DNA of 7,893 nucleotides from an uncultured Caulobacteraceae bacterium (GCA_937910255.1 CALEOQ010000080.1:1-7893); one strand, 5' to 3'; positions 1-6,407 are shown, numbered from the stretch's first letter. Notes: generated by a model not told the origin, from the letters alone. A program made the numbers and translations.

Positions 1-63
1 GAGCAGAAGCGGGCATACGAGCTTACGACGTTACTGGAGTTCAGACGTGTGCTCTTCCGATCT
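1..63. other. Illumina P7/index/Read-2 adapter remnant (not genomic)
   Basis: The segment follows the layout of a TruSeq-type indexed adapter. Positions 1-23 match the P7 flow-cell sequence from its second base with about four mismatches (seen in GCAGAAG and GGCATACGAG). Positions 24-29 sit where a 6-base index would be. Positions 30-63 match the Read-2 primer site, ending in GTGTGCTCTTCCGATCT, with one mismatch. The exact 3' end and the abrupt change to high-GC coding sequence at base 64 make chance very unlikely. It is sequencing-library DNA left in the assembly, and the mismatches suggest it came from low-quality reads. Confidence 0.97.
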
Positions 64-1706
64 CCCGCTACCAGGGTGGCCACATAGCCCCGCGCCCGCT
101 GGATCAGCCGTCGGCCCCCGGCCGGCAGGTCATAGGCGACCTTGGGCGCCTCCAGGGTCAGGTTGGCGTAGTCGATGATATTGAGATCGGCCCGGTAGCC
201 GGGCGCAATGACCCCGCGGTCGTACAGGCCCACGGCCCGGGCGGTGTCCCGGGTCTGCATCCGCACCATGGCCTCCAGATCGAACCGCGGCCCCCGGGTG
301 CGGTCCCGGGTCCAGTGGGTGAGGTTGGAGGTGGGAAACGACCCGTCGCAGATCATGCCCACATGGGCGCCGCCGTCCGACAGGCCCGGCACCGCGTCGG
401 GATGGCCCAGCATCTCGTAGCTGGGGGCGAGCGAGCCCTCGGCATAGTTGAGGAAGGGCAGGTAGAGCATCCCCCGGCCGTCATTGGACAACAGGTGGTC
501 CAGGGCCACGACCTCGGGCTTCACCCCGCGGGCCAGCGCCAGGGCGGCGATGGTCTTGCGAGGGCCGGGCTCGTAGTCCGGGGTCTCGTCCATCAGATAC
601 ATGTTGGCCCAGTTGCGGGGCGTGGATGCGGCGAAACCATGCTCGGCGGTGGTGGCCTCGGCCAGCAGGGCCTCGCGCACCAGGGGATCGCGCAGCCGGG
701 CGACGCGCTCGGCCAAAGGCAGGCCCGCCATGGCCCGATAGGTCGGGTGGTGGGAGAAGGGATTCAGCGTCAGTTCGAAGCCGAACAGGATGCCCACCGG
801 CCGGCCGCAGACCTGGGCCTTCATGGGCAGGCCGGCCTCGGTGGCCTCGGTCAGGGCGTCCAGCAGCAGGCGCCAGGCCTGGGGCGCCTTGGGGGCTTGA
901 GTCAGCGAGAACGACAGGGGCCGGCCCGACGCCTCGACGATCCGCCGCAGCATGGCGAACTCGGCCTGCGGGTCGGCGAAATCGGAGACCACCTGCAGCA
1001 CGCCCTTGCCGGCCCGGGCCAGGCCCAGGGCGATGCCGGTCAGCTCGTCCTCGCCGGCCGTCAGGGTGGGCGTCGGCTGGCCGTCGCTGGTGCGGTGGTT
1101 CAGCGTGCGCGAGGTGGAGAAGCCCAGCGCGCCGGCGGCCACCGCCTGCTCCGCCAGGCTCGCCATGGCGGCGATATCCTCGGCCGTGGCCGGCTCGCGA
1201 TTGGCGCCGCGCTCGCCCATGACGAAGACCCGCAGGGCCGCGTGCGGCAGCTGGGCGGCGATGTCCACGTCGAAGGTCCGCCGCGACAGGGCGTCAAGAT
1301 AGTCGGGGAAGCTCTCCCAGTTCCAGGCCAGGCCCTTTGTCAGGACGGGGAAGGGAATATCCTCCACCCCCTCCATCAGGCGGATCAGGCGGTCGTGGTC
1401 GGCGGGCCGGCAGGGGGCGAAGCCCACCCCGCAATTGCCCATGACCACGCTGGTCACCCCGTGCCAGGAGGACGGCTGCATGTGCGCATCCCAGGTGGCC
1501 TGGCCGTCATAATGGGTGTGGATGTCGACAAAGCCCGGGGTGACCAGAAGGCCCTTGGCGTCGATCTCCTCGGCGCCCCGGCCGCGGACCTCGCCGACGG
1601 CGGCGATCCGCCCGTCCTTGATCGCCACATCGGCCTCATAGGTGGCCGCGCCCGTGCCATCGGCCAGGGTCCCGCCGCGCACGACGAGGTCATATGCCCG
1701 TTCCAA
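64..1706 (-). CDS. Amidohydrolase, N-acyl-D-amino-acid deacylase superfamily (3' partial)
   Basis: The reading frame is open from TTG at 1706 down to the adapter junction, giving 547 residues without a stop. The family hydrolyses amide bonds such as those of N-acyl-D-amino acids using a metal site in a TIM barrel; the substrate here cannot be told. The N-terminal beta domain (DLVVRGGTLADGTG, residues 7-20) leads to TPGFVDIHTHYDG with the metal-type HxH at 63-65. NCGVGFAP at 91-98 supplies the Cys typical of D-aminoacylases (C92), and LSDGGAH at 442-448 supplies the catalytic Asp (D444). The C-terminal end (AVGLYDRGVIAPGYRADL, 491-508) is the usual closing beta domain, so perhaps 20-30 residues are missing. 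Odd: where D-aminoacylase has its two barrel histidines, this protein has QVVSDF (238-243) and FSLTQ (266-270). The TTG start is chosen for its upstream GGGAGG; there is no ATG near it. It is divergent from modA. Superfamily is certain, subfamily function is not. Confidence 0.9.
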
Positions 1707-1714
1707 AATCGCCG

Positions 1715-1720
1715 CCTCCC
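1715..1720 (-). promoter_or_regulatory. Shine-Dalgarno site fixing the TTG start of the amidohydrolase
   Basis: Read on the minus strand this is GGGAGG, followed by 8 bases (CGGCGATT) and then TTG at 1706. The first residues after the TTG (ERAYDLVVRGG) are the usual family N-terminus, so site and start support each other. Confidence 0.7.
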
Positions 1721-1820
1721 TGGCGTCTGGCAGGTCTTGTCGCCTGCCGTTTTCCCGATTAGCGCCCCGCAGCGGCCCCTGCGTCAAGGTCGGAAGACGC
1801 CGTGACAAGCGCTCAGGGGG

Positions 1821-1844
1821 CGCTATATCTGAACGGATATACTG
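1821..1844 (+). promoter_or_regulatory. Candidate ModE box upstream of modA, overlapping the likely promoter
   Basis: CGCTATAT (1821-1828), an 8-base spacer, and ATATACTG (1837-1844) form an imperfect palindrome. The 8-8-8 layout and the CGnTATAT half match the E. coli ModE operator as I remember it. The right half differs from a perfect inverted copy at two bases. The site lies 16 bases before the modA ATG. TATACT at 1838-1843 could be the -10 element, giving a very short leader, so a bound repressor would block transcription. A ModE-like gene lies 3' of modC, which supports the reading. Binding is inferred. Confidence 0.75.
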
Positions 1845-1860
1845 CCCGCCTGGACGCCCC

Positions 1861-2664
1861 ATGCCTGCGACCCTCACTCGACTGGACGTGCTCACCGGCC
1901 TGGCGGCGACCCTCGCCGGCGTCGGCCTGGCGCCCTCAGCGCGCGCCCAGGCCGGGCCCGTGATCGCGGCGGCGGCCAGCCTGCAGTCCGTCCTGCCGCA
2001 GATTGTCGAGGCCTTCCGCGCCCAGGGGGGCGGCCCGGTTCGGGTGGTCTTCGGCTCCTCGGGCGCCTTCACCACCCAGATCGAGCAGGGCGCGCCGTTC
2101 GAACTCTTCCTGTCGGCCGATCGGCCCTATGTGGAGCGCCTGGCCGACAAGGGGCTCACCCAGGACCGGGGCGTCCTCTATGCCGAAGGGCGCATCGCCC
2201 TGTTCGTCCCCCGGGGCTCGCCCCTCAAGGTCGACGGCCAGCTCAAGGACCTCGCCGCCGCCCTGAAGGACGGCCGTTTGCGCCGGTTCGCCATCGCCAG
2301 TCCCGCGCACGCCCCCTATGGCCGCGCGGCGCGCCAGGCCCTGGTCCATGCGGGCCTGTGGCGCCCGATTCAGCCCCGCCTGGTCCTGGGGGAAAATGTC
2401 GCCCAGGCCGCCCAGTTCGCCAGCACGGGGGCAGCCCAGGGGGGCCTGATCGCCTATTCCCTGGCCCTCGCCCCCGAACTCGCCCCCCGGGGCCGCTCGG
2501 CCCTCGTGCCCGGGGACTGGCATCAGCCGCTGGATCAGCAGATGGTCCTGCTCAAGGCCGCGGGCCCTGTGGCCAGGTCCTTCTACGCCTTCCTCCAGGG
2601 CCCCACGGCCCGGGCGGCCTTCGACCGCTATGGCTTTGTCCTGCCGGCCCGGCGCCTGCGCTGA
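1861..2664 (+). CDS. modA: Molybdate ABC transporter, periplasmic binding protein ModA
   Basis: The product is 267 residues, normal for ModA, which captures molybdate (and tungstate) in the periplasm and delivers it to ModB. Residues 1-29 form a Sec signal peptide with hydrophobic core LTGLAATLAGVGLA and a cleavage motif SARA before QA. Ligand-type motifs are in family order: AAASLQS (S40), FGSSGAFTTQIEQGAPFELF (S66/S67), SPAHAPYGRAARQAL (148-161), LGENVAQAAQ (V180) and GGLIAYSLA (Y199). The frame is open further upstream, but ATG 1861 is the start that places the signal peptide at the N-terminus; only a weak GGA precedes it, so translation may rely on a very short leader. It is first in modABC. 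Its stop TGA shares one base with the modB ATG, indicating translational coupling. Regulation is probably through the ModE-like box at 1821-1844. Confidence 0.95.
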   Translation: MPATLTRLDVLTGLAATLAGVGLAPSARAQAGPVIAAAASLQSVLPQIVEAFRAQGGGPVRVVFGSSGAFTTQIEQGAPFELFLSADRPYVERLADKGLTQDRGVLYAEGRIALFVPRGSPLKVDGQLKDLAAALKDGRLRRFAIASPAHAPYGRAARQALVHAGLWRPIQPRLVLGENVAQAAQFASTGAAQGGLIAYSLALAPELAPRGRSALVPGDWHQPLDQQMVLLKAAGPVARSFYAFLQGPTARAAFDRYGFVLPARRLR

Positions 2665-3332
2665 TGGACTGGCCGGCGCTGATCCTGTCGCTGAAGCTGG
2701 CCGGGGCCACCACCCTGGTCCTGCTGCCCCTCGGCGTCATCCTCGGGCGGCTGCTGGCCTTTCATGATTTCCGCGGCAAGCGGTGGGTCGAGGCCGCCAT
2801 CACCCTGCCGCTGGTCCTGCCGCCCACCGTGCTCGGCTACTACCTGCTGATCGCGCTGGGCGTCGCCAGCCCGCTGGGCCAGGCCTGGCAGACCCTGACC
2901 GGCCAGACCCTGGTGTTCAGCTTTTCGGGCCTGTTGATCGCCTCGGTGGTGTTCAACCTGCCCTTCGCCATCCAGCCCCTGCAGCGGGCTTTCGAGGGGG
3001 TCGGCCAGGACCTGCGCCAGGCCGCCTGGGTCGGCGGGCTGTCAGGGTGGAAGACCTTCCGCAAGGTGGAGCTGCCGCTGGCCTGGCCGGGCCTGCTCAG
3101 CGCGCTGGTCCTGACCTTCACCCATACGCTGGGCGAGTTCGGCGTGGTGCTGATGGTCGGCGGCGCCATCCCCGGCGAGACCCGCACCATCGCCATCAGC
3201 ATCTATGACCGGGTGCAGGCCTTCGACACCGCCGGCGCCGGGATCATGTCGGCCTTCCTGCTGCTCTCGGCCTTCCTGGCCATCGCCGTGGTCTATGGGG
3301 TGGGCGCGCGGGCGGTGCGCCTGCGTGGCTGA
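2664..3332 (+). CDS. modB: Molybdate ABC transporter permease ModB
   Basis: The product is 222 residues, close to E. coli ModB. It is the inner-membrane channel subunit, working as a dimer with ModA outside and ModC inside. About five membrane helices can be seen (around residues 8-31, 44-66, 86-108, 143-166 and 192-214). The cytoplasmic coupling loop that docks on the ATPase is RQAAWVGGLSGWKTFRKVEL with LPLAWPG (118-143), the EAA-type motif. GEFGVVLMVGGAIPGETRT (157-175) is a hallmark of ModB and its CysT relatives; the neighbours point to molybdate. The ATG at 2664 overlaps the modA stop by one base, and the modC start overlaps its 3' end by 8 bases, so all three genes are almost certainly one transcript. 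Confidence 0.95.
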   Translation: MDWPALILSLKLAGATTLVLLPLGVILGRLLAFHDFRGKRWVEAAITLPLVLPPTVLGYYLLIALGVASPLGQAWQTLTGQTLVFSFSGLLIASVVFNLPFAIQPLQRAFEGVGQDLRQAAWVGGLSGWKTFRKVELPLAWPGLLSALVLTFTHTLGEFGVVLMVGGAIPGETRTIAISIYDRVQAFDTAGAGIMSAFLLLSAFLAIAVVYGVGARAVRLRG

Positions 3333-4068
3333 GATCGCCGACGCCTCAGGGGCGGGCCTGCACGTGCGGCTGGCCCAGGCCGGGCCGATCCCGCTGGCCG
3401 TGGAGCTCGCCTGTCGGCCCGGCGAGCTCCACGCCATCGTCGGACCCTCCGGCGCCGGCAAGACCACCCTGCTCAAGGCCATCGCCGGCCTCTACCAGCC
3501 ACGGGAGGGTCGGATCACATGCGGCCCGTCGGTCTGGTTCGACGCCGCGGCCGGGACCTGGCTCGCCCCCCAGGCCCGGCGGGTCGGCCTGGTCTTCCAG
3601 GCCTATGCGCTCTTCCCGCACATGAGCGCCCAGTCCAATGTGGAGACCAGTCTGGCGTCGCAGCCTCGGGCTGAGCGGGCCGCCAGGGCCCTGGCCCTGC
3701 TGACCCAGATGGGTCTGGCCGACAAGGCCCATCGCCGCCCGGCCGACCTGTCCGGCGGCGAGCAGCAGCGGGTGGCCCTGGCCCGCGCCCTGGCGCGGAC
3801 CCCCGACGTCCTGCTGCTGGACGAGCCGTTCGCCGCGGTGGACCGGCGCACGCGCCGGCGGCTGCAACAGGACCTGCAGGACCTGCGGCGGACCCTGCAG
3901 GTCCCCATCCTGCTGGTCACCCACGACCTGGACGAGGCCTGCGCCCTGGCCGACCAGATGAGCGTGCTGCATGAGGGTCAGGTGCTGCAGACCGGCGCCC
4001 CGGACGAGGTGATGGCCCGACCGGCCAGCCCCCTGGTGGCCGATCTTCTCGACCTGACCCCCGGCTGA
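3325..4068 (+). CDS. modC: Molybdate ABC transporter ATPase ModC, lacking the C-terminal MOP domain
   Basis: The product is 247 residues and hydrolyses ATP to drive molybdate import through ModB. Visible motifs are Walker A GPSGAGKTT (40-48), Q-loop FQAYALFPH (Q92), ABC signature LSGGEQQRV (142-150), Walker B VLLLDEPFA (162-170), D-loop AAVD and switch H200 in LLVTHDLDEA. The GTG at 3325 is chosen because it overlaps the modB stop (GTGGCTGA) and puts Walker A at the usual distance; the frame stays open upstream, but that part would lie inside modB and does not look like an ATPase. E. coli ModC is about 350 residues with a C-terminal molybdate-binding domain. This one stops right after the nucleotide-binding domain (VADLLDLTPG), at a clean TGA with no sign of a frameshift. 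Transport can still work, but molybdate feedback on the ATPase is probably absent. Confidence 0.93.
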   Translation: MAEIADASGAGLHVRLAQAGPIPLAVELACRPGELHAIVGPSGAGKTTLLKAIAGLYQPREGRITCGPSVWFDAAAGTWLAPQARRVGLVFQAYALFPHMSAQSNVETSLASQPRAERAARALALLTQMGLADKAHRRPADLSGGEQQRVALARALARTPDVLLLDEPFAAVDRRTRRRLQQDLQDLRRTLQVPILLVTHDLDEACALADQMSVLHEGQVLQTGAPDEVMARPASPLVADLLDLTPG

Positions 4069-4072
4069 GCCC

Positions 4073-4420
4073 TCAGTCGCCTGCGGGGCGCAGCACGGCC
4101 TCGAGGGCGGCCAGATCCTCGGCCGCGGCCTGAGCGGTCTTGGCCTGCAGGGCGCGATAGCGGCGCACAATGGTCTCGCCGAACGGGGTCAGGGTGGCGG
4201 CCCCGCCGCCGCGACCGCCCATCTGGGTCATCACCACCGGCTCGACGAACATGTGGTTGAGCGCGTCGATCAGCAGCCAGGCCCGCCGATAGCTCATGCC
4301 CATGGCCCGGCCGGCCGCGGCGATGGAGCCGTGCGCACGCACCTGCTCCAGCAGGTCGACCTTGCCGGGACCCAGGCGCTCGCCATTGGCGAAGTCGAAT
4401 TTCAGGCTGATCTGGGTCAC
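4073..4420 (-). CDS. modE: One-domain ModE-type winged-helix regulator
   Basis: From GTG 4420 the product is 115 residues and matches the N-terminal DNA-binding half of ModE. Family signs are LGPGKVDLLEQVRAHGSI (16-33), AAAGRAMGMSYRRAWLLID (34-52, recognition helix) and the wing GGRGGGAATLTPFG (68-81), then a helix (82-111) likely used for dimerisation. The C-terminal molybdate-binding Di-MOP domain of E. coli ModE (262 residues) is absent. The frame also opens at a TTG at 4528, but the added 36 residues are Arg/Pro-rich and unlike the family, so GTG 4420 is preferred even though its ribosome site is weak. It is convergent with modC, with 4 bases between stops. The likely role is repression of modABC at 1821-1844; how molybdate is sensed is unknown. 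Confidence 0.88.
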   Translation of the reverse strand: MTQISLKFDFANGERLGPGKVDLLEQVRAHGSIAAAGRAMGMSYRRAWLLIDALNHMFVEPVVMTQMGGRGGGAATLTPFGETIVRRYRALQAKTAQAAAEDLAALEAVLRPAGD

Positions 4421-4510
4421 GGGCGAAGGTCCAGCGGGGTGGGCGGGAATGCTCGCCCGGCCTCGGCGCCGGGGCAAGGGTGGCGTGGCGCGGAACCCGC
4501 CCCTCCGGCC

Positions 4511-4536
4511 CGCCGTTTTACCGTCCAATGACGGCG
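4511..4536. repeat. Inverted repeat between the modE-like gene and the small ORF
   Basis: CGCCGT (4511-4516) and ACGGCG (4531-4536) are perfect inverted copies separated by 14 bases. The intervening sequence is the most A/T-rich part of this 147-base gap. It could be an operator or nothing; 6-base GC-rich inverted repeats are common in DNA of this composition. Confidence 0.25.
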
Positions 4537-4567
4537 CTGCGGCGCCCTATCGCCTGGAGCACAGAAC

Positions 4568-4696
4568 GTGGCCGTGAGAGCCTTCTTCCTGTTGGTCGCC
4601 CTCGTCGCGGTGGTGATCGGTTTCGCCCTCCCCACCCCGGGAGAGCGCGGCGACCACCATCAGACGGCGCAGGTCGCCACCCTGGACTTGAACTGA
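4568..4696 (+). CDS. Small single-helix membrane or exported protein, 42 aa
   Basis: A short open frame begins with GTG at 4568, preceded by GGAG (4556-4559) at 8 bases. The product starts MAVRAFFLLVALVAVVIG and continues FALPTPGERGDHHQ, then a polar tail ending TLDLN. The N-terminus is one strong hydrophobic segment (about residues 5-22) after a single Arg, so it is either a membrane anchor or a signal peptide; a cut after FALP or nearby would leave a tail of only about 18 residues. A second GTG at 4574 could also be the start. The stop lies 18 bases from the end of the oppositely oriented lipoprotein gene. I do not recognise the family. Codon positions look normal for a gene here and the ribosome site is good, but the ORF is short. 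Confidence 0.55.
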   Translation: MAVRAFFLLVALVAVVIGFALPTPGERGDHHQTAQVATLDLN

Positions 4697-4697
4697 C

Positions 4698-4733
4698 GCC
4701 CCGGGTCTAGCGCCTCAGCCGCCTTCCCGGGGC
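4698..4733. repeat. 8-bp inverted repeat at a convergent gene junction, possible terminator
   Basis: GCCCCGGG (4698-4705) and CCCGGGGC (4726-4733) are perfect inverted copies with a 20-base spacer. The repeat starts just after the small-ORF stop and extends into the 3' end of the lipoprotein gene. The position suits a bidirectional terminator, but there is no T-run on either side, so an intrinsic terminator is only a weak possibility. Confidence 0.3.
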
Positions 4734-5212
4734 ATGGCGTCGGCCTTGCCCGCGCAGCCTGAAAGGGTCTCGTCCCCCACCTGCACCCGGGCCTGATAGA
4801 CATAGGTCAGGTCTGACATCCCGTCCGAACAGGCCTCCTCCCACAGGGTGACCACCAGCTCGTCGCCGTCGGCGGTGGGCGTGCGCCAGATGGCCCGCTC
4901 GCCGTCCAGGGTCGGGCCGGGATTGGGGCCCTTGGACGAGGGCTGGTCCATCCGTTCCAGGGTGATTTCGGTGTCGCCGATCCGCAGGCCCCAGAAGGGC
5001 TCGGTCCCCACGGCGCGGATCTCGCCGTCGAAGGGTCCGGGCGGGTCGGCGACCACGTCCGGCGCATCGGCCGGCGGCGGGGCTGCGGCGCCCCCGGGCG
5101 CCTGGGGCTCGCAGGCCGCCAGCCCCAGGATCAGGGCGGGCGCGGCCAGCCAGATCATGGGGCGCTCATGGGGGCGATCAAGGCGGCGTCGGCTTGGGAC
5201 AATGGCGCGCAT
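4715..5212 (-). CDS. Putative lipoprotein with a COG3650-type domain
   Basis: From ATG 5212 the product is 165 residues. A hydrophobic stretch IWLAAPALILGLAAC ends in a lipobox (LAAC, lipidated Cys 34), so the mature protein is probably anchored in a membrane facing the periplasm. A Pro/Ala linker (PGGAAAPPPADAPD) follows, then a conserved domain beginning GEIRAVGTEPFWGLRI and containing ITLERMDQ, EEACSDGMSDLTY and SGCAG. The GTEPFW motif and the two late cysteines, which may pair, resemble the uncharacterised COG3650 family; biochemical function is unknown. Start choice is uncertain. ATG 5212 has a strong GGGAAGGA at 8 bases but gives an unusually long basic n-region (VPSRRRLDRPHERP). ATG 5158 gives a standard 15-residue lipoprotein signal but no ribosome site. 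It is divergent from the methyltransferase gene with only 40 bases between starts. Confidence 0.82.
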   Translation of the reverse strand: MRAIVPSRRRLDRPHERPMIWLAAPALILGLAACEPQAPGGAAAPPPADAPDVVADPPGPFDGEIRAVGTEPFWGLRIGDTEITLERMDQPSSKGPNPGPTLDGERAIWRTPTADGDELVVTLWEEACSDGMSDLTYVYQARVQVGDETLSGCAGKADAMPREGG

Positions 5213-5220
5213 GGCATGGG

Positions 5221-5228
5221 TCCTTCCC
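5221..5228 (-). promoter_or_regulatory. Strong Shine-Dalgarno site favouring the longer lipoprotein start
   Basis: Read on the minus strand this is GGGAAGGA, followed by 8 bases and then ATG 5212. An out-of-frame ATG at 5217 lies between them, too close to the site to be the better start. No comparable site precedes ATG 5158. Confidence 0.55.
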
Positions 5229-5252
5229 GTTGGGCCGGGACAGGCTAGACTC

Positions 5253-6407
5253 ATGTCCGCCATGAGTCGAAACCCCCGCCCCCCCACCTTCTATGAGTTC
5301 TTCGCCGGCGGCGGCATGGCGAGGCTCGGCCTGGGCGAGGCCTGGGACTGCGCCTTCGCCAACGACTTCGACCCGGTCAAGGCCCGCGCCTACCGGGCCA
5401 ACTTTCCCGACGCCGAGGCCCATTTCCACGAGGGCGATGTCTGGACGCTGCAGGCGGCCGACCTGCCAGGCCAGGCCGGCCTCGCCTGGGCCTCCTCACC
5501 CTGCCAGGACTTCAGTCTGGCCGGCGCCCGCGCAGGCCTGGCCGGGGGACGATCCTCGGCCTTCTTCGGCTTCTGGAAGCTGGTGCAGGACCTGAACGCC
5601 GAGGGCCGGGCGCCCAGGACCATCGTCATCGAGAATGTGGTCGGCCTGCTGACCTCCCACGGCGGGGCCGACTTCCAGGCGCTGTGCCAGGCCCTGGCTG
5701 ATGAGGGCTATCACTTCGGCGCCCTGGAGATCGACGCCGCCCGCTTCGTGCCCCAGTCGCGGCCGCGGGTCTTCGTGGTGGCCACCAAGGCTGCGCCGCC
5801 GGCGGCGCTGGTGGGCGAGAGCGCCTTCCACAGCCGCGCCCTGGTCGAGGCGCAAGCCCGCCTGCCCGCCGCGCTGGCGGCCCGCTGGGTCTGGTGGCGC
5901 CTGCCCGCCCCGCCGGCCCGCAACACCGAGCTCGCCAGTCTGCTGGAGGACGACGGGGCGGTGGCCTGGCGCACGGCGGCTCAGACGCAACTGCTGCTCG
6001 ACCAGATGTCGCCCCTGCATCGGCGCCGGTTCGACGCCGAGCGGGCCGCCAAGGGGCGCGCCGTCGGCGCCGCCTATCGGCGGATCCGCACCGAGAATGG
6101 CGTCCGCGTGCAGCGGGCCGAGGTGCGGCTGGACGGCCTGGCCGGATGCCTGCGCACGCCCACCGGCGGCTCCTCGCGCCAGATGCTGCTGATCGCCGAC
6201 GACGGCGGCCTGCGCTCGCGGCTGGTCTCGCCGCGGGAATCGGCCCGGCTGATGGGCTTGCCGGAGACCTACGTCCTGCCGGCCTCGGCCAATGGCGCCC
6301 TGCATGTGACCGGCGACGGGGTGGCGGTTCCGGTGGTCGCCTGGCTGGCGGAAAACCTGCTCTGCGCCCTGGTCGGGATCGAATCCCGGCCGATCGCCGC
6401 CGAATGA
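5253..6407 (+). CDS. C5 cytosine DNA methyltransferase
   Basis: The product is 384 residues, transferring methyl from S-adenosylmethionine to carbon 5 of cytosine in a specific DNA site. The family motifs are complete and in order: I, YEFFAGGGMARLGLG (14-28); IV, SSPCQDFS with catalytic C84; VI, IVIENVVGLL (124-133); VIII, FVPQSRPRVFV (165-175); IX region, RTPTGGSSRQ (301-310) and SPRESARLMGLPETY (326-340); X, GDGVAVPVVAWLAENLL (354-370). The variable part between VIII and IX (about 176-295) holds the target-recognition region, so the site cannot be read from the motifs. ATG 5253 is used; ATG 5262, in the same frame, is an alternative. GCTAGAC at 5244-5250 resembles a Caulobacter-type -10 element, and a start from it would give an almost leaderless mRNA. 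No restriction endonuclease is nearby, suggesting a solitary enzyme; a vsr gene lies one gene downstream. Confidence 0.95.
   Translation: MSAMSRNPRPPTFYEFFAGGGMARLGLGEAWDCAFANDFDPVKARAYRANFPDAEAHFHEGDVWTLQAADLPGQAGLAWASSPCQDFSLAGARAGLAGGRSSAFFGFWKLVQDLNAEGRAPRTIVIENVVGLLTSHGGADFQALCQALADEGYHFGALEIDAARFVPQSRPRVFVVATKAAPPAALVGESAFHSRALVEAQARLPAALAARWVWWRLPAPPARNTELASLLEDDGAVAWRTAAQTQLLLDQMSPLHRRRFDAERAAKGRAVGAAYRRIRTENGVRVQRAEVRLDGLAGCLRTPTGGSSRQMLLIADDGGLRSRLVSPRESARLMGLPETYVLPASANGALHVTGDGVAVPVVAWLAENLLCALVGIESRPIAAE
6371..6391 (+). repeat. 9-bp hairpin in the 3' end of the methyltransferase gene
   Basis: GGTCGGGAT (6371-6379), loop CGA, and ATCCCGGCC (6383-6391) pair in full with one G-T pair. 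It lies inside coding sequence 16 codons or fewer from the stop. The core looks like a tRNA T-arm (GATCGAATCCC), but no other tRNA part is present. It may have no function, or may shape the end of the mRNA. Confidence 0.35.

Noticed and set aside
315..1805. A 496-codon open frame on the plus strand
   Set aside because: It runs antisense to the amidohydrolase gene; its translation is low-complexity Gly/Gln/His/Arg-rich with no recognisable motif, as expected for a shadow frame in GC-rich DNA.
1808..1824. Inverted repeat AGCGC / GCGCT upstream of modA
   Set aside because: Only 5 bases pair around a 7-base spacer in GC-rich DNA, and it overlaps the better-supported ModE-type palindrome; chance is enough to explain it.
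3346..4170. A 274-codon minus-strand frame over modC
   Set aside because: Its translation is Gln/Gly-rich and without motifs, while the sense strand carries all ABC ATPase motifs.
4421..4528. N-terminal extension of the ModE-like protein from a TTG at 4528
   Set aside because: The added residues (such as GRRGGFRAT and PRRRGRAS) are Arg/Pro-rich and precede the place where ModE proteins normally begin; GTG 4420 fits the family better.
6371..6391. Possible tRNA gene suggested by a GATCGAATCCC core
   Set aside because: There is no acceptor, D-arm or anticodon arm at the right distance, and the sequence is coding for the conserved methyltransferase C-terminus.
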